Shown: positions 21,744-33,060 of the stretch, one piece after another
Position numbering within the stretch: position 1 is the first letter of the stretch
Layout: each line of letters begins with the position of its first letter
Assembly (NCBI GenBank): GCA_035772735.1
Contig: JASDFA010000010.1
Coordinates: forward strand, 34,659,501 to 34,723,500
Reading direction: 5' to 3'
From: Datura wrightii
Lineage: Eukaryota; Streptophyta; Magnoliopsida; Solanales; Solanaceae
Length of the DNA: 64,000 nt
Position numbers and translations under genes: made by a program
The notes under the pieces: generated by a model
Told to the model about the DNA's origin: nothing
Seen by the model: the letters and a program-made list of their open reading frames with translations, nothing else
The model's database searches: none

Positions 21744-22400
21744 CTATGAAAGTATCACCAGCACATCATTGGACTGGTGATGGTGAGGAAAATCCCTTAG
21801 CAGTGATTTGAATCTTTCACAAGCTTGATACAAATTCTCCCCCTCTCTTTGTTTAAAACTTAGAATCTGACTTCTAAGTCTTGCTGTTTTCCTGGATCGA
21901 AAGAATCTTATCAAAAGCTTTCTTGCAAGATCATACCACGTGGTGATAGAGTTAGGTGGTTCATCTTTCAACCACCTCTTTTCTTCCCCCAATAATGAAA
22001 ATGGGAATAATGTAAGCCTTACGTAATCGGATGATACTCCAGCAGGGATGTAAGAGTCACTTATCTCTAAAAAGTTTTGGAGATATTGTTGTGGATCTTC
22101 TTGAGGGAGACCTGTGAATTGCCCGCTGGTGTTCAGCGATTGCACCATGTTCTGTTTAAGCTCAAACCTCCCTCTTGGCTCTGGTCTGCGAATACTTGAT
22201 GTAACATTGTTAGCATGTGGGATTGCCACTTCGCGAACCGGCCTAGCTGCCATTTCGTCGGGCACTAACACTGCCCTCACAAGTGGTGGATTCTGTTGTT
22301 GCTCCAGGATTGTCTGTCTGAGCAATTGTAGCTTTTTCTCTACAGCTTCCCTTCTTTGATGATGAAATTTTCTTTTCGGCTCTATGTATGAATCCACCAA
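21744..22400 (-). CDS. Element C gag N-terminal half (retrotransposon gag domain)
   Basis: 218 codons are open. After a basic N-terminus come FTGLPQEDPQQYLQNFLEI, PAGVSSDYVRLTLFPFSL, WLKDEPPNSITTWYDLARK, LIRFFRSRKTARLRSQILSF and QREGENLYQACERFKSLLRDFPHH. This is the retrotransposon gag (capsid) fold typical of Athila/Tat elements. The ATG used is the first in this frame; the true start may be slightly upstream, where a stop is present. Confidence 0.88.
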   Translation of the reverse strand: MVDSYIEPKRKFHHQRREAVEKKLQLLRQTILEQQQNPPLVRAVLVPDEMAARPVREVAIPHANNVTSSIRRPEPRGRFELKQNMVQSLNTSGQFTGLPQEDPQQYLQNFLEISDSYIPAGVSSDYVRLTLFPFSLLGEEKRWLKDEPPNSITTWYDLARKLLIRFFRSRKTARLRSQILSFKQREGENLYQACERFKSLLRDFPHHHQSNDVLVILS

Positions 22401-22520
22401 CTCCTTGTCTCTTTCCAGTGTTCAACAGAATTCCATATCTGTAAAAGACAGGCTAAGATCAAGTTGTCAGCACTTATATCGAAATTGTAAACTAACACTA
22501 AGAAAACAATTTTACCAATT

Positions 22521-22543
22521 GCCAGTCCCTGGAAACAGTGCCA
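22521..22543 (-). other. Primer-binding site of element C
   Basis: The minus strand reads TGGCACTGTTTCCAGGGAC, a slightly decayed form of the D site TGGCGCTGTTGCCAGGGAC. This class of site is the one generally ascribed to tRNA-Asp in Athila elements. Confidence 0.8.
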
Positions 22544-22549
22544 AAAACA

Positions 22550-24052
22550 TGTACTTTGGTGACTACATGCAAGTGCACATGGTCGAACAAGTAGTAAAGT
22601 GGCTTAAGTAAAGCCAAATATCGATCCCACAGGGACTGAGCTACGGTACTAATTAACTTAAGTGTTAATGAACTATATCTTTAAGAATGTAGACAACCAA
22701 ATGAATAAGATTTTTAGAGTTTGAGTTACTAATTAATAAGAATCTAGAGCAAAATTAGAAAGTGAGTCTGAACAATAGTAATGAGCAAGCTGAGATTAAA
22801 ACGAACATGCAGGGAATTAATTTATCGATACAATTCAGTTAATATTTCCTTCGGTTTCCAGTCAAGAATTATTGCCTATTGATTGGAACTTTCGTCTCCT
22901 ATCCAACTTAAGAATGATGAACCTTCAATCTACATTTATTTGATAAAAGAATTTCTTGTTCTAGCCATACAAAACCGATTCCTTAATTGACTAATAAGAC
23001 TTTTTGATATATTTCTATTTTGAATGTAAATCAATTCTCAATTTTCCCAAACTAAGAAGAGATCATATCCTACCAATTCACATCTTTCCAATTTCTTTCC
23101 TTTTCAAAATCAAAATTGGATTTTTTAGATATACATTAACATTGGCCAAACATTAATGCATTAAGAACAAGAATTGATAGAACAACCATTGAAGAAAAGA
23201 TGAAAACTAAAATGATCAACAATTACATTCCACTACAATTGTTCTTAACCTCATCAAGAAGTGAATTTAGCCACTCATTTGTGGATTAAACATCATCAAA
23301 TGAGTATAAATCATACAAACAATTGAGATAAAAGAGAAAGAGATAGAGAAGAACCCTAGAATTTTCGTCCCCTCAACTACCTGTTACCCACATACTTGCT
23401 CAACAAAGTCAGAATGTTTAACAATAAACCTAAGTGTGCTATTTATACTATTGAGAATTTTTCCCGAAATAACAAGCAACGTGGCACGGAGTGTATCGCG
23501 GAGCACTCCCTTCGTGCCACGGGGGTATTGCGGACCCTCTCTAGAACTAGGCTCCTTAGAATTTTCCCCTTGGCGAGCCACGGTCTGCATCGCGGAGCCT
23601 GCCCAACGTGCCACGGTGCTATCGCGCACCTACACTGGAAATTGATGTCCCAAGTAATTGTACTCAACGTGCCACGGCTTGCATCGCGTGGCATTGCCTC
23701 CGTGTCATTAAGGTAATGCGAGGCTTCACTGAAAATGGCCAAAATTTAATCACCCGAGGCAGAATGCCTCCGCGATGGTAGTGTGACATGGCTCCATCGC
23801 GGAGCCCTTATTTTTGCTGCTCTTCCTTTACCTTTTCCACTCCTTGCTTCCAAGTCCATTCCCGATTTTTACCAACATGTATCTTAGCTTTCCAAAATTA
23901 CATTTTACCTGCAAAACAACACTAATCATGTTGATTAGTATAAATTCACATTTTAACTACAAATCACATGAGAATGCACAAATAACGATAAATAACAAAG
24001 ATGAAATGAAGCATTTGAGTATCACCTGGTCATATAATTCTGCCCAAGATCA
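22550..24052 (-). repeat. 5' LTR of element C (1503 bp)
   Basis: It runs from tgtactttgg to cccaagatca. It pairs with 11128-12635. The bases tcgg at the inner terminus are missing here, a small post-insertion loss that changes the normal TGTTCGG end. The GC-rich hairpin block is at about 23480-23805. Confidence 0.94.
23440..23447 (-). promoter_or_regulatory. TATA box of element C 5' LTR
   Basis: The minus strand reads TATAAATA downstream of the GC-rich hairpin block in element sense. It would start the genomic RNA of C. Confidence 0.6.
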
Positions 24053-24057
24053 CTCTC
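24053..24057. repeat. Target-site duplication, right copy, for element C
   Basis: CTCTC, identical to 11123-11127. Element B integrase resumes here. Confidence 0.93.
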
Positions 24058-24693
24058 TATGGGCGAAGATGTAGATCGCCAATTTGTTGGTTCGAAGTTG
24101 GTGAAGCTGCAATGATAGTACCAGATTCAGTCCATTGGGCTATGGAGAAAGTTCAGCTTATAAAGGATGGGTTGAAAACAACTCAGAGTCATCAAAAGTC
24201 CTATGCGGATGTGAGGAGAAGGAAGCTAGAGTTTGAAGTTGATGATTTGGTGTTTCTAAAGGTATCTCCCATGAAGGGAGTGATGAGATTTGGAAAGAAA
24301 GGGAAATTCAGTCCCCGTTATTTCGGTTCGTACCAGATTGTGGAACATGTTGGCAAGGTGTCCTATGAGTTGCAGTTGCCCTCAGAATTATCTTTAGTTC
24401 ATCTAGTGTTCCATGTATCGCTCTTAAAGAAGTGTTTGGGTGATCCAACTCTGGTCGTTCAGGTGGAGAGTGTAGGTGTGAAGGATAGCCTTAGTTATAA
24501 GTAGGTTCCAATGGAAATACTTGACCATCAGGTTCGAAAGCTAAGAAACAAAGAAGTAGCTTCATTCAAGGTTTTGTGGAGGAACCAGCATGTTGATGGA
24601 GCTATGTGGGAGGTTGAAGCAGATATGATGGCTAGATACCCTCATTCATTTCCTCCTAGGTCAGTTAGCTTGAGGTATCATATTCCACCCTAG
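24058..24693 (+). pseudogene. Element B integrase C-terminus and chromodomain
   Basis: The text continues the B core after C: YGRRCRSPICWFEVGEA, then 24112-24504 with QKSYADVRRRKLEFEVDDLVFL, SPMKGVMRFGKKGKFSPRY and QLPSELSLVHLVFHVSLLKK. One TAG stop (24502-24504) separates this from 24511-24693, the chromodomain-type end: ILDHQVRKLRNKEVASFKVLWRN and WEVEADMMARYPHSF. Text elsewhere in the family suggests a Glu codon at the stop. This segment is well preserved compared with B RT. Confidence 0.9.
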
Positions 24694-24897
24694 TACTCTA
24701 TTCAGTTTCATGTTTATGTACCCCTGTTTGTTTCATGACAATGTATGTAGGTACAATTCAGGATCCAGTTCAGTCATGTAGTTCAGTTCGGAGTCAGTCA
24801 CTCCTTTAGTTTTCAGCTTATATGTTTAGTATTTGAGTCTAAAGATTGCATTTCCCTACTTTTAAGTATGTTTTTCCATATTTGATGATGAATGTTA

Positions 24898-24912
24898 CCA
24901 AGGGGAACATAT
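24898..24912 (+). other. Polypurine tract of element B
   Basis: aaggggaacata lies directly before the inferred LTR start (tttaatacccc, from an original TGTAATACCCC). Confidence 0.65.
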
Positions 24913-27148
24913 TTTAATACCCCAAAAACCCTAAGATCACACACGAGTGTTGAAATGGAGAAAATAGAATTTTCTGCACTGGTCACATGATGAGTTGTCT
25001 AGTGAATCGTGGAGTGCACCATGTGTCGTTGAGTGACTGGTGTGGGGGGGGGGGTTAGACTGGGCTGACATTTTGAGTTTTGGAGGTGACCATGAGTTGT
25101 GGTCAACACCACGACTCATCGCGTGGACCATGGTCAAGAGTGATTGAAGGAGGAAGGAGTTTGGGCAGTGTTGATGATGACTTGGTCATATGAGTCATTG
25201 GGTAGACCACGAGTCATGGTGTCAAATCTTGGTGACCCTCAAAAGGTAGGATTCAAGGTTTGGTAATGAGCACCGACCACGAGTCGTGGTTAGTGGCGAT
25301 AGGTCGGCTAGTCCCTCGTTGGAACTGGCAGTAAGTATTTTTCTGTGAATTTATTAAGGGATTTTTTCATAATTCCTATGTTCTGAAGGCCTATACTTTG
25401 TCATTTTAAGCTCAAAAATGGTTTGTTTTAAGAGGGGTAAGTTCATTCTAAGCCTATTCACTTCCATGCATGTAAGTTTAGAAGCTCCTAAGGGTGATCA
25501 AGCCTATATTCATCAAATTCTTCCCCAAATTTCCATTGGGAAACCAAGAGAGTTGTAATGTCATATTTCTGTCGGTATGTAAGGCTATGAATGGGTGTAT
25601 TCATCCACACCCATGTCCAATCCCTCTTTAATTCATGAAATTCTAGTTGATGAATCTATGGAGTTTTAACCAAACATGTGAATTCTCTAAGTATCATTCA
25701 TGGTTTTTATCTAAGGATCTCTCTAATGTTGAATTATGATTAATGGATATATTTTATAATGTTTTTAATAACAAATTTTTTTTTCAAGTTTTATAAAGTT
25801 TGATGCCCATCTACGAAAGTTCATGAAAGTTGAGATCTATGATATATGTATTCTAGCATGATGAGATGTATAGTATGAAAAGTATGATTTGGAATTACCC
25901 ATGTCCATGTTCATGTTTTCAAATGATCATGTCTATCTAAAGCATGTTTAAGTATTGGGCAAGCCCATATGATAAATTATGTTTCATGATTTATCTAAAT
26001 TTCATGTTATTAGCTTACCACATGGATTGGAGTCAAGACTCCCACTATTTTCAGCTTGTGGTATGGTTTGAGCCCAAGGCTCCTCATGTTACGATTTTAG
26101 ATTTACGTATGTATCTTATCAGCTTTGTCACTAGACGATGGTTCAGCTTTGTTGAAAAACGATGGAGTGCATATGCATGTTTTTGAGAGTAGTGTTTAGT
26201 ACCGAGTAGGCTAAGGGTCAATCAACCCTATGTATCTGAACTACATGCCAATGTAGGTATGTTCAAATTGTTTGGGACCTCCCTTGTGAGCTTCCCCTGC
26301 CCTAAGGGGCATTCCGTTTGATATCAATATCATGGTAGTGTCCTTAAGCCTGACAAGGCTTTGGACGGCTCTGCCCACTTGAGTGTAATAGTCGAGACCA
26401 TGTATGCTCTATCATGGTAATGTCGGTTATATGACTAGTCTCCCATTGTTCCTCATCATTTCAATTATGCGTGTTCATCAGTCATGTTATATTTTTTCAG
26501 AAGGTTTGACACAATGTCCAGTTTTACTTAAGATTATCATTTTTCAACTTTGGGTCATTCGATTCAGTTATGATACTTAGTTATGTTTAGATCATGATTT
26601 CAGAAAATAGGATGCAAGGCTTACCCTCAGAATCTTCTCTTTACTATGTTTATGATATGCATGATTTATGATTTTACTTAGGGGTTTTACTTACCTTATA
26701 TACTCGATACATTCCACATACTAACTGCATACTCTATGCTGTATCGTTTCATGATACAAGCTTTGATGTCAGGCTCAGTCCCGTTATTAGCAAGATTTGT
26801 AGTATTAGCACTTTCCAGCCAGAGTTGGTGAGTCCTCATCTTTTGAGGGACCTCCTTTTCAGTTGTATTCAGTATTTTCAGTTTAAGACTATAGTGAGTT
26901 AGTGGGGGTCTTGTCCCATCAACTCATCAGTAGTAGAGGCTTTTCAGACATAGTATGTATTTAGTATTCAGCCTTGCGTTGTGTATTTAGATGTTGTGAT
27001 ATTTCCAGATTTCCGCTTTATTATATATGTTAGACTTCTGCTTGATTATGTTGATTTTAGATATCCTGTTCATGCCATGGGTCGACTTAGAGCCTTTTGG
27101 GGTTCTTTGTCTCGTGCCTCCATTCTGGCCTATGTTCGAGTCGTGACA
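24913..27148 (+). repeat. 3' LTR of element B (about 2236 bp)
   Basis: It starts just after the PPT and ends gtcgtgaca at 27148. Matching landmarks with the E LTR (39479-41789) include the atgatacaag/gtatcgtttcatgat block, the GAGTCCTCAT box followed by a ..GTCCCATCAAC box, and the gggtcgactt..gtcgtgaca terminus. The first 400 bases carry CCACGA..TCGTGG words (25000-25300). A G-run lies at about 25042-25053. Confidence 0.85.
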
Positions 27149-27831
27149 CCACGACTAGTTCACGTGGTTACATGTTAGTTATAGTTCTCCCAGAGTATAG
27201 TACAGTACAACTCAGTTCGGTGTAGTCATAGTCTTTAGTTCAGTTCAGTACTCTAGATTTCCTGGATGTTTCTATGACCTTCAGACAGTTATTAGTATTC
27301 ACAGTACTTTGAGCTTTTTCATGTCCTGTAAACACTGCTTTTAGCTATTTCAATATTCTTATATTTAGCTTCATATCTCTCTTACTTAGTATATTCAAAG
27401 TACCGAAGCATAGCTTCTATGTTGTATCATGTTATGATACAGGTGCAGGTTCTCAGGCCCAGCACCATCAGTAGTCTTTCTCCGGCAACGTTCAATAGAC
27501 CTCTATAGTGAGTCCTCATTTGCCGAGGGCAAGATGTTTCTCTACTAGCTATTATATTTTGTTAATAATTTCAGACTTTAGAGTTAGCGGAGGACTTGTC
27601 CCAACAACTCACCAGTTCTTAGTTGGCTTTCAGACAAAGTTAGTAGTTCTATATATTATCTGATGTTGTTGTTTAAATCATATATCTCAGTTATGACATC
27701 AGAATTTATGCTTACAGCTTATATTCTATAATCAATATTTTAGTAGTACGCTATGCCATGGATTAGCTTGGGGTCACTTGTGGCCCTAAGTATCGTGTCG
27801 CGTCCATAGTGTAGACATAGGAACCGTGACA
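27149..27831 (+). repeat. L: 3' part of a further B/E-type LTR
   Basis: This stretch repeats the order seen in 26720-27148: gttgtatcatgttatgatacagg, gtgagtcctcat, gaggacttgtcccaacaactca, and a terminal ggaaccgtgaca at 27831. It is too diverged to be a recent copy of the B LTR end. The simplest reading is that B inserted into an older LTR, whose left part is outside the window. A tandem duplication of the LTR end is the alternative. Confidence 0.7.
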
Positions 27832-28842
27832 CCATATTATTGAAGTGAAATAAAAAAGTGTTGTTTAGTCTGCAAAATGAGAATATAATATATTTGAATT
27901 ATTATGTAATATATAGCATGTTGAGATAATGTTACCACTAGTTAGTTCTTTGAGCCTTTAGCCTGCCTTTTGATACCCGTTGCTACCTTGATCCTTTTTG
28001 TTAAAATCCTCATTTTTTTGAATTCACATTCCTTAAGATTTTTGCATAAATCATGATGAAGTTATGAAATATAATGAAAAGAATGTTTAAAAGTTTATGG
28101 TGATAAAATGTGACTCATTTGAGATAAAAAGGCCCCCATCAAAGAAATCTGATAAGAAAAAAAGAAAAAAAAAATAAAAATGTTTGAAAAGAGAATAAAA
28201 AATGTTTGGGGAATTCTTGTTATGATGAGAATGATTTTTGGTTTTATGTGATGAACAAAGGGTTGAAAAGTTAAAGTGTTGAAGTAATGGGTGATATGTC
28301 AATAAAGTACAAAGTGCTTAGGAAAGTGTAAGTCACTACCACAAAGTTATCCTACCCATCCCCTAGTCAACATTACCACCCATGAAATTTCTATTTTATT
28401 TTAGTCAAGCACACTTATTTGATGGGGATATACATAACGGGCAAGCTTTTTGTAGTTTATGCATGGGTGCGGAATTTTCTTATGTACGAGAGTATGCTTT
28501 GTTGCAATGTCAATAGATTACATTTGTATTGTTGATTGAATATATGGACTATTCATTTTTGTAAAGGCACATTGTTGATAAAGGATATGTGGATTGTGTG
28601 ATTCTCTAAGTTCATGGAATGAAAGTGTAAGTGCTCTAAACAGATTGAATTAGTTGTTGAGGATGGACTATTTTGAGAAAGATCTCTTGAGAATTTCTTT
28701 TTGCATGATTGAATGATTAATAAGGTTTGTTGCTTTTTATTGCATATTTTGCTTGAGTAAACCTATTTTAGTTGATTAGTTGAAAGGCTAAATCAAAGGC
28801 AAAATGTTGAATCATAAAAGCTTGCCCGGGGATGATCAAGGA
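27832..28842 (+). other. 3' internal region of an Athila/Tat element
   Basis: No gene recognised. The stretch is AT-rich, with an A-rich run at 28155-28200, and ends in the context agcttgcccggggatgatcaagg that typically precedes the polypurine tract in this lineage. It is the 3' end of an internal region and lies upstream of an LTR that is followed by a PBS. Confidence 0.6.
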
Positions 28843-28856
28843 CTTACGTGTGCGGT
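28843..28856 (+). other. Decayed polypurine tract next to the I LTR
   Basis: cttacgtgtgcggt looks like a mutated cttaAGTGTGGGGt, the PPT form found in C and D. The LTR start tgatgtgagg follows directly. Confidence 0.6.
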
Positions 28857-29541
28857 TGATGTGAGGGTAACATGTTATACATTTAGCTATTATTTTGCCT
28901 CACATTCAATTTTTTAATCATACTTTGAATTCTAAAAAGAAGTGTTACACTGAGTTTGTTATTTTTGATGTGCAGGATGAAATGAAAGAGATTGAGCTAA
29001 AAGATGGAAAAAGAGAGATCCTAAGTCTAAGTAAAATATAGTTAAGCCAACTCGAAGTTCATACAAGGATTAAAAATGATGATTTGGTAATTTACCAACT
29101 CATTTAGCTCTTAAGTGTGAGCTATTGCTTTGTTTTAACATAATTTAGAAATGTTTAATGCCTTTCTCCTCTTTTATGCGGGCATTTGATTGAAACTATG
29201 AAGATGAAATAAATTGAAACCAATCTGCTGGAAGAAAAGTAAGGATATGTGTTCCACAAGTCAGAAAGATCTGGAGATTTGCTTGAATCAGACATGCAAG
29301 TCGCAGATTAGTATTTGTGTACCGCAAATGTAAATGCAGAAGGCATAGAAGGAGCACTTCATGGTCCTTAAGAGGCATCTACGAGCCGCACATTAGACCC
29401 TGCAAAATGCAAGTTCCAGCGCATGTGACCCATGACACTTTTGACGGAGGCAAGCATGTACCTGGGAAGCTGCCGAGGGTATATTTGGATAGTTGTGCAT
29501 GAAATTAATAGAGGAATTTAACCCTATTTTTAAACATATAA

Positions 29542-29546
29542 CACAT
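29542..29546. repeat. Target-site duplication, left copy, for J
   Basis: CACAT, identical to 31958-31962. Confidence 0.88.
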
Positions 29547-31957
29547 TATTGCACCCTGGAAAAATTCTTTTGGTGATGATTTGATGTTTGTATGGGCATT
29601 TTACCGAAGCATCCCGAGTGTGATGCAGGCATGACCCCCTAGCGCCTCCACCGCCCTATTCACTTAAAATCTGATTTTTCACTTGTAGAAAACATTTTCA
29701 GCTAAATCTAAATTGACCAGCTTGCTAAGGATTCTATTTCTGTCTCAATTCCTTCAGCTAGGACAAAAAATTCAAGGAGGAATATCAAGCAAAGTTCAAG
29801 AAAATCACAAGATAAGTTGAGATTACTTTGCCAAGTGTGTTAGGTGCTGTTTTGGAGCTCAATTTGGCAAGGTTTTGAAGGAGTTTTTCTACGTTTCAAA
29901 ATATTTTTGAATTGCCTATATATCCATATTTGAGTAGGTGTTGAAACCAGGAGAAAAGGTAAGGATTTCTCCCCTTTTAAACCTCTCAAATTGCACAGCG
30001 AAAATTTGGAAATTGGCAGCTAAGTGAGTTGTCAATGGACTGTTTGTGAGCTGAGTTTTTCTCATTTTCCTTATGCGTTTTGGCTGTTTCTTTTTCTGGA
30101 ATTATACTTTATATTGAGGGGAAGAATTACATAAAAACTAAGGTAAAAATTTCCTTTTTGTTTCTCCCTCAAAAGTTAGTTAAAACTAGTTTAGAAAATG
30201 GCTAAATGTTGTTGATGTTGCCGTCTGTTGTTGTTGCTATTGTGACTGCCTTTGGCTAGTTATTTTGGGCTGCATTTTGTCCTACTGATTAAGATTTTGG
30301 TTGGCCTATAAAACCACTGGAGTAAGGTGGTCGAAAGATGACTATTGAAATAGAAAATCGGCTAGACAAAAGTTCATCGGAGAAAGGTACGTAAGGCGCC
30401 CCGTCTATCGTTCTTTTAAGCACGATTCGTGTGTTGTGAATCCAATGAGCCAGCAACCTCTTTAAAAGTATTTAGGCAGTATGTTAAGCTTCATTTAATC
30501 TTTCAATTTTCATGTTTTATTGAGGTTAAATGTTAAGATTATGCCTAGCTGAAGTGAGACATCTAAAGTGTGATATTCTGTTGATTGTTGTCATAGTTGT
30601 ACATTGAGTTGGAGACCCCTCAGCGTGGGAATTGTTAGCTGGTCCTTAATGTATGTCATTTTTATATATATGTGATGTTAAATGTGTTTAAAGTTCTGGT
30701 TGCTAACTGAAATTTGTGAAAGAGCCAAGATGAGGACGTGTAAACGATTTTACGCCACGTAAAGACGTCGCAAGCTATTAAGGGTAAACAAGCTTATTGA
30801 ATTAGGATTACCTGGTTATGGTTGTCCTTTATCTTATATGAACGTCATAAAATAGGCCATGCCAAGGGGAGATTTCATAATCCATTTCCCTTAAGCTGAA
30901 CAACAAGCTAGCGAGTCTCCGAGCTCTGATGTCCCTTGAACGCGATCTATAAATTTTGTTGAAACTCTTAGGTCATCCGCTGTTCCTTATGATTCATACA
31001 AGTTTATAATACATGCATTTAAGTTCTATTTTCCAGCTTTACATGTTATATACTCACTTGCAGTTATGCTTCACGAAGGAGGCCTATGCAGGCCATATGT
31101 TTAGTAATCGTCATTTCTATGTTGTATGTACTATGTTGGTCCTGTATAAGCCATATCGGCTCCATTTATGATTTTGTTTAATATTTATTGATTTTACCCC
31201 AGTGTGGTACACCGGTTGGAGGCATTTTAATTTTTACCCCTGCGTGGTACACTGTCTGGATGGATTGTATATAAATTTCTTCTGGAATTTCAGTTATAGT
31301 CTTTGCTGTGCATTAGATGGTTGCATTTACACTTCAATAATGAGTTATTGTCAGGTTTCCGTTTTAAGGATTTCGGGTTGTTATTACTGCTTATTTATGG
31401 ACCAGTTATTATTTTTATCTTACATGTTTACAATTTTCAGCCTTACATACCAGTACATTTTATTCGTACTGACGTCCCTTCAATTTGGGACCCTTCCTAC
31501 AATCGTGTTGCATGTACAGGCCGAGGCTCAGATTATCGGACGTAGTAGGTGCCAGATTTCAGCAGAATAATGGTATGGTCCTCTCTTCCATGAGCCATGT
31601 CCTAGTTATGACTATTTTCAGTTTTTTGTACAACATGGGTAGGCTGGAGCCCTGTCCCGTGCATTTTAGTTTGTTTACTCTGTAGAGGCTGATGTGGACT
31701 AGTTTGTGTAGTAGTGTGGGTTGTGTAGTCGTATTGGTTTTTCATTGCTTTGCTTAGCTTTGTTGTAGCCTTGTCAGCTTTCCAGGTTGCATATTTATAA
31801 TTTTCAAGGCAGTACAGGCCTAGTACTTATCTTGGTTGGTTGTGATTGGTGGCTTTGTCAGCCTTAGTTTTACATTTATAGATGCTATATAGCCGGCTTC
31901 TCGATCAATCATGAATCGAGTGCCAGTTGTGCCCTACCCCAGTTTTGGGGAGTGACA
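29547..31957 (+). repeat. J: solo Tekay-type LTR (2411 bp)
   Basis: It starts tattgcaccctgg (from TGTTGCACCC..) and ends ggggagtgaca. Both sides carry CACAT and no internal region is present, so this is a solo LTR left by LTR-LTR recombination. Internal landmarks match the G LTR: ..ttatctttctgcc/ttatcttacatg, gacatgggtaggGCcggGCCCTGTC-type box near 31630-31660, and a gatgctatatagccggctt end. The short ORFs inside (31202-31685) are not genes. Confidence 0.86.
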
Positions 31958-31962
31958 CACAT
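31958..31962. repeat. Target-site duplication, right copy, for J
   Basis: CACAT, directly after gtgaca. Confidence 0.88.
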
Positions 31963-32916
31963 TACAGAAGAAAAATAGTATAACATAAAGAATATTGCAT
32001 AGAGTGATAGAGATAGTACATTTTACGACATTATTCTTCATTTTCTTTAGGAAAAACACCATTGTTGAAGGTTTAAAAATGGGAATTAAATTTATTTGTT
32101 GTTGATGAATGGAATTGAGATATATTTCCTTGGTATAAAATTCTCTTTCCTTAATTATGAGTAGATAAATTCCCTTCTAGGGGTGTGCGTGAATTATGGG
32201 TGTTTAGATCTAAGTGTATATTGATTAATTGATCTTAGATTTTAGTTGAAAGTATGGATCTATTGATTTATTCAAGATTTAATTTGATAATTAATAGTTG
32301 CAAATATTAACTAAGCTCTCTAACTTTTCTTTTTCTTGAAAAAGGAAAGTGAAGTTGGGTAAGACTTCAATAGTGAGGAATGGGAGTTTTTGATCTATGG
32401 ATTGAACCTAGAATTATCTACAGCCAAATTAAAGATCTATTAAAAGATTTAGAGCTAAAAATAATCTAGACCCTTCCAAAATCATTGTTTGGTTATGTAG
32501 TATATATTGGCTTTGGGGTTTTAGAAAAACCAAAAATAAACACACTACTTCGGTTGAGTAACATACAGTGCAGCTCAAAGCCAAGGCTATCCATGCGCTA
32601 ATTGAATCTAAGGCTTTTAGTCAATTCCCATCAAATTGATGCCCCATCAAATGCACACCCTAGTCTCTCATCTTTCTAGCTATAATCGTTTCTCCCCTTG
32701 CTTTAATTTAAGTTTACATTTGAAGTTATTCAACCTATTCTCCCAAATTTTATTTTAATATTTAGACACTATGCATGCTTGTGTGAATTAATTTATGATG
32801 TTTCGCGAATCCAACATCCGATCCTTGTGGATTGCACCCTAATGTTTAGGTTACTTGTTTTGAAATGACCATAGCCACCTCCCGGAAGGGAGAGTTGTTT
32901 TAGACATTATAAAAAA

Positions 32917-32937
32917 TAGCACCATTGCTGGGGATTG
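32917..32937 (+). other. Primer-binding site of element I
   Basis: tagcaccattgctggggatt differs by few bases from the Athila/Tat site TGGCGCCRTTGCCGGGGATT. It begins about ten bases after the LTR end. Confidence 0.8.
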
Positions 32938-33060
32938 GAATTTGATTGCCATTTGTTGTTTGTTGATTCACATTCATGTTACACCTTATTTTTTTACTTT
33001 GTTCTTTTGTTTTTGTTGATTGAATAAGGTAATGATAAGTCATGCTAGTGTAATGGCAGC

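Larger units (their letters stand above)
11128..24052 (-). mobile_element. Element C: Athila-type Ty3/gypsy retrotransposon (12.9 kb)
   Basis: Complete layout on the minus strand: 5' LTR 22550-24052, PBS 22521-22543, gag, protease, RT, RNase H, integrase, env-like ORF, PPT 12636-12650, 3' LTR 11128-12635. Both sides carry CTCTC. PBS, PPT and the third ORF are those of the Athila lineage. It is the same superfamily group as D, with diverged LTRs. Coding regions have stops, a 131-bp duplication in integrase and a frameshift at the RT catalytic box, so it is not autonomous. Confidence 0.94.
8697..27148 (+). mobile_element. Element B: Tekay-type retrotransposon, split by C, 5' part outside window
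   Basis: Plus-strand pol runs 8697-11127 and, after C (11128-24052) and one TSD copy, 24058-24693. It is followed by a purine tract and a 3' LTR (24913-27148). The 5' LTR and gag lie left of A, outside the window. Joining across C restores continuous integrase text (..APFDAL then YGRRCRSP..). Many stops, a missing piece of RT and two nested insertions mark it as old. The LTR is related to those of E and K. Confidence 0.9.
28857..32906 (+). repeat. LTR of element I, interrupted by solo LTR J
   Basis: It starts tgatgtgaggg after the PPT and ends ..ttttagaca ten bases before the PBS. Without J and one TSD copy it is about 1.63 kb, near the size of the C and D LTRs. Sequence on both sides of J joins cleanly through cacat. 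Confidence 0.72.
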
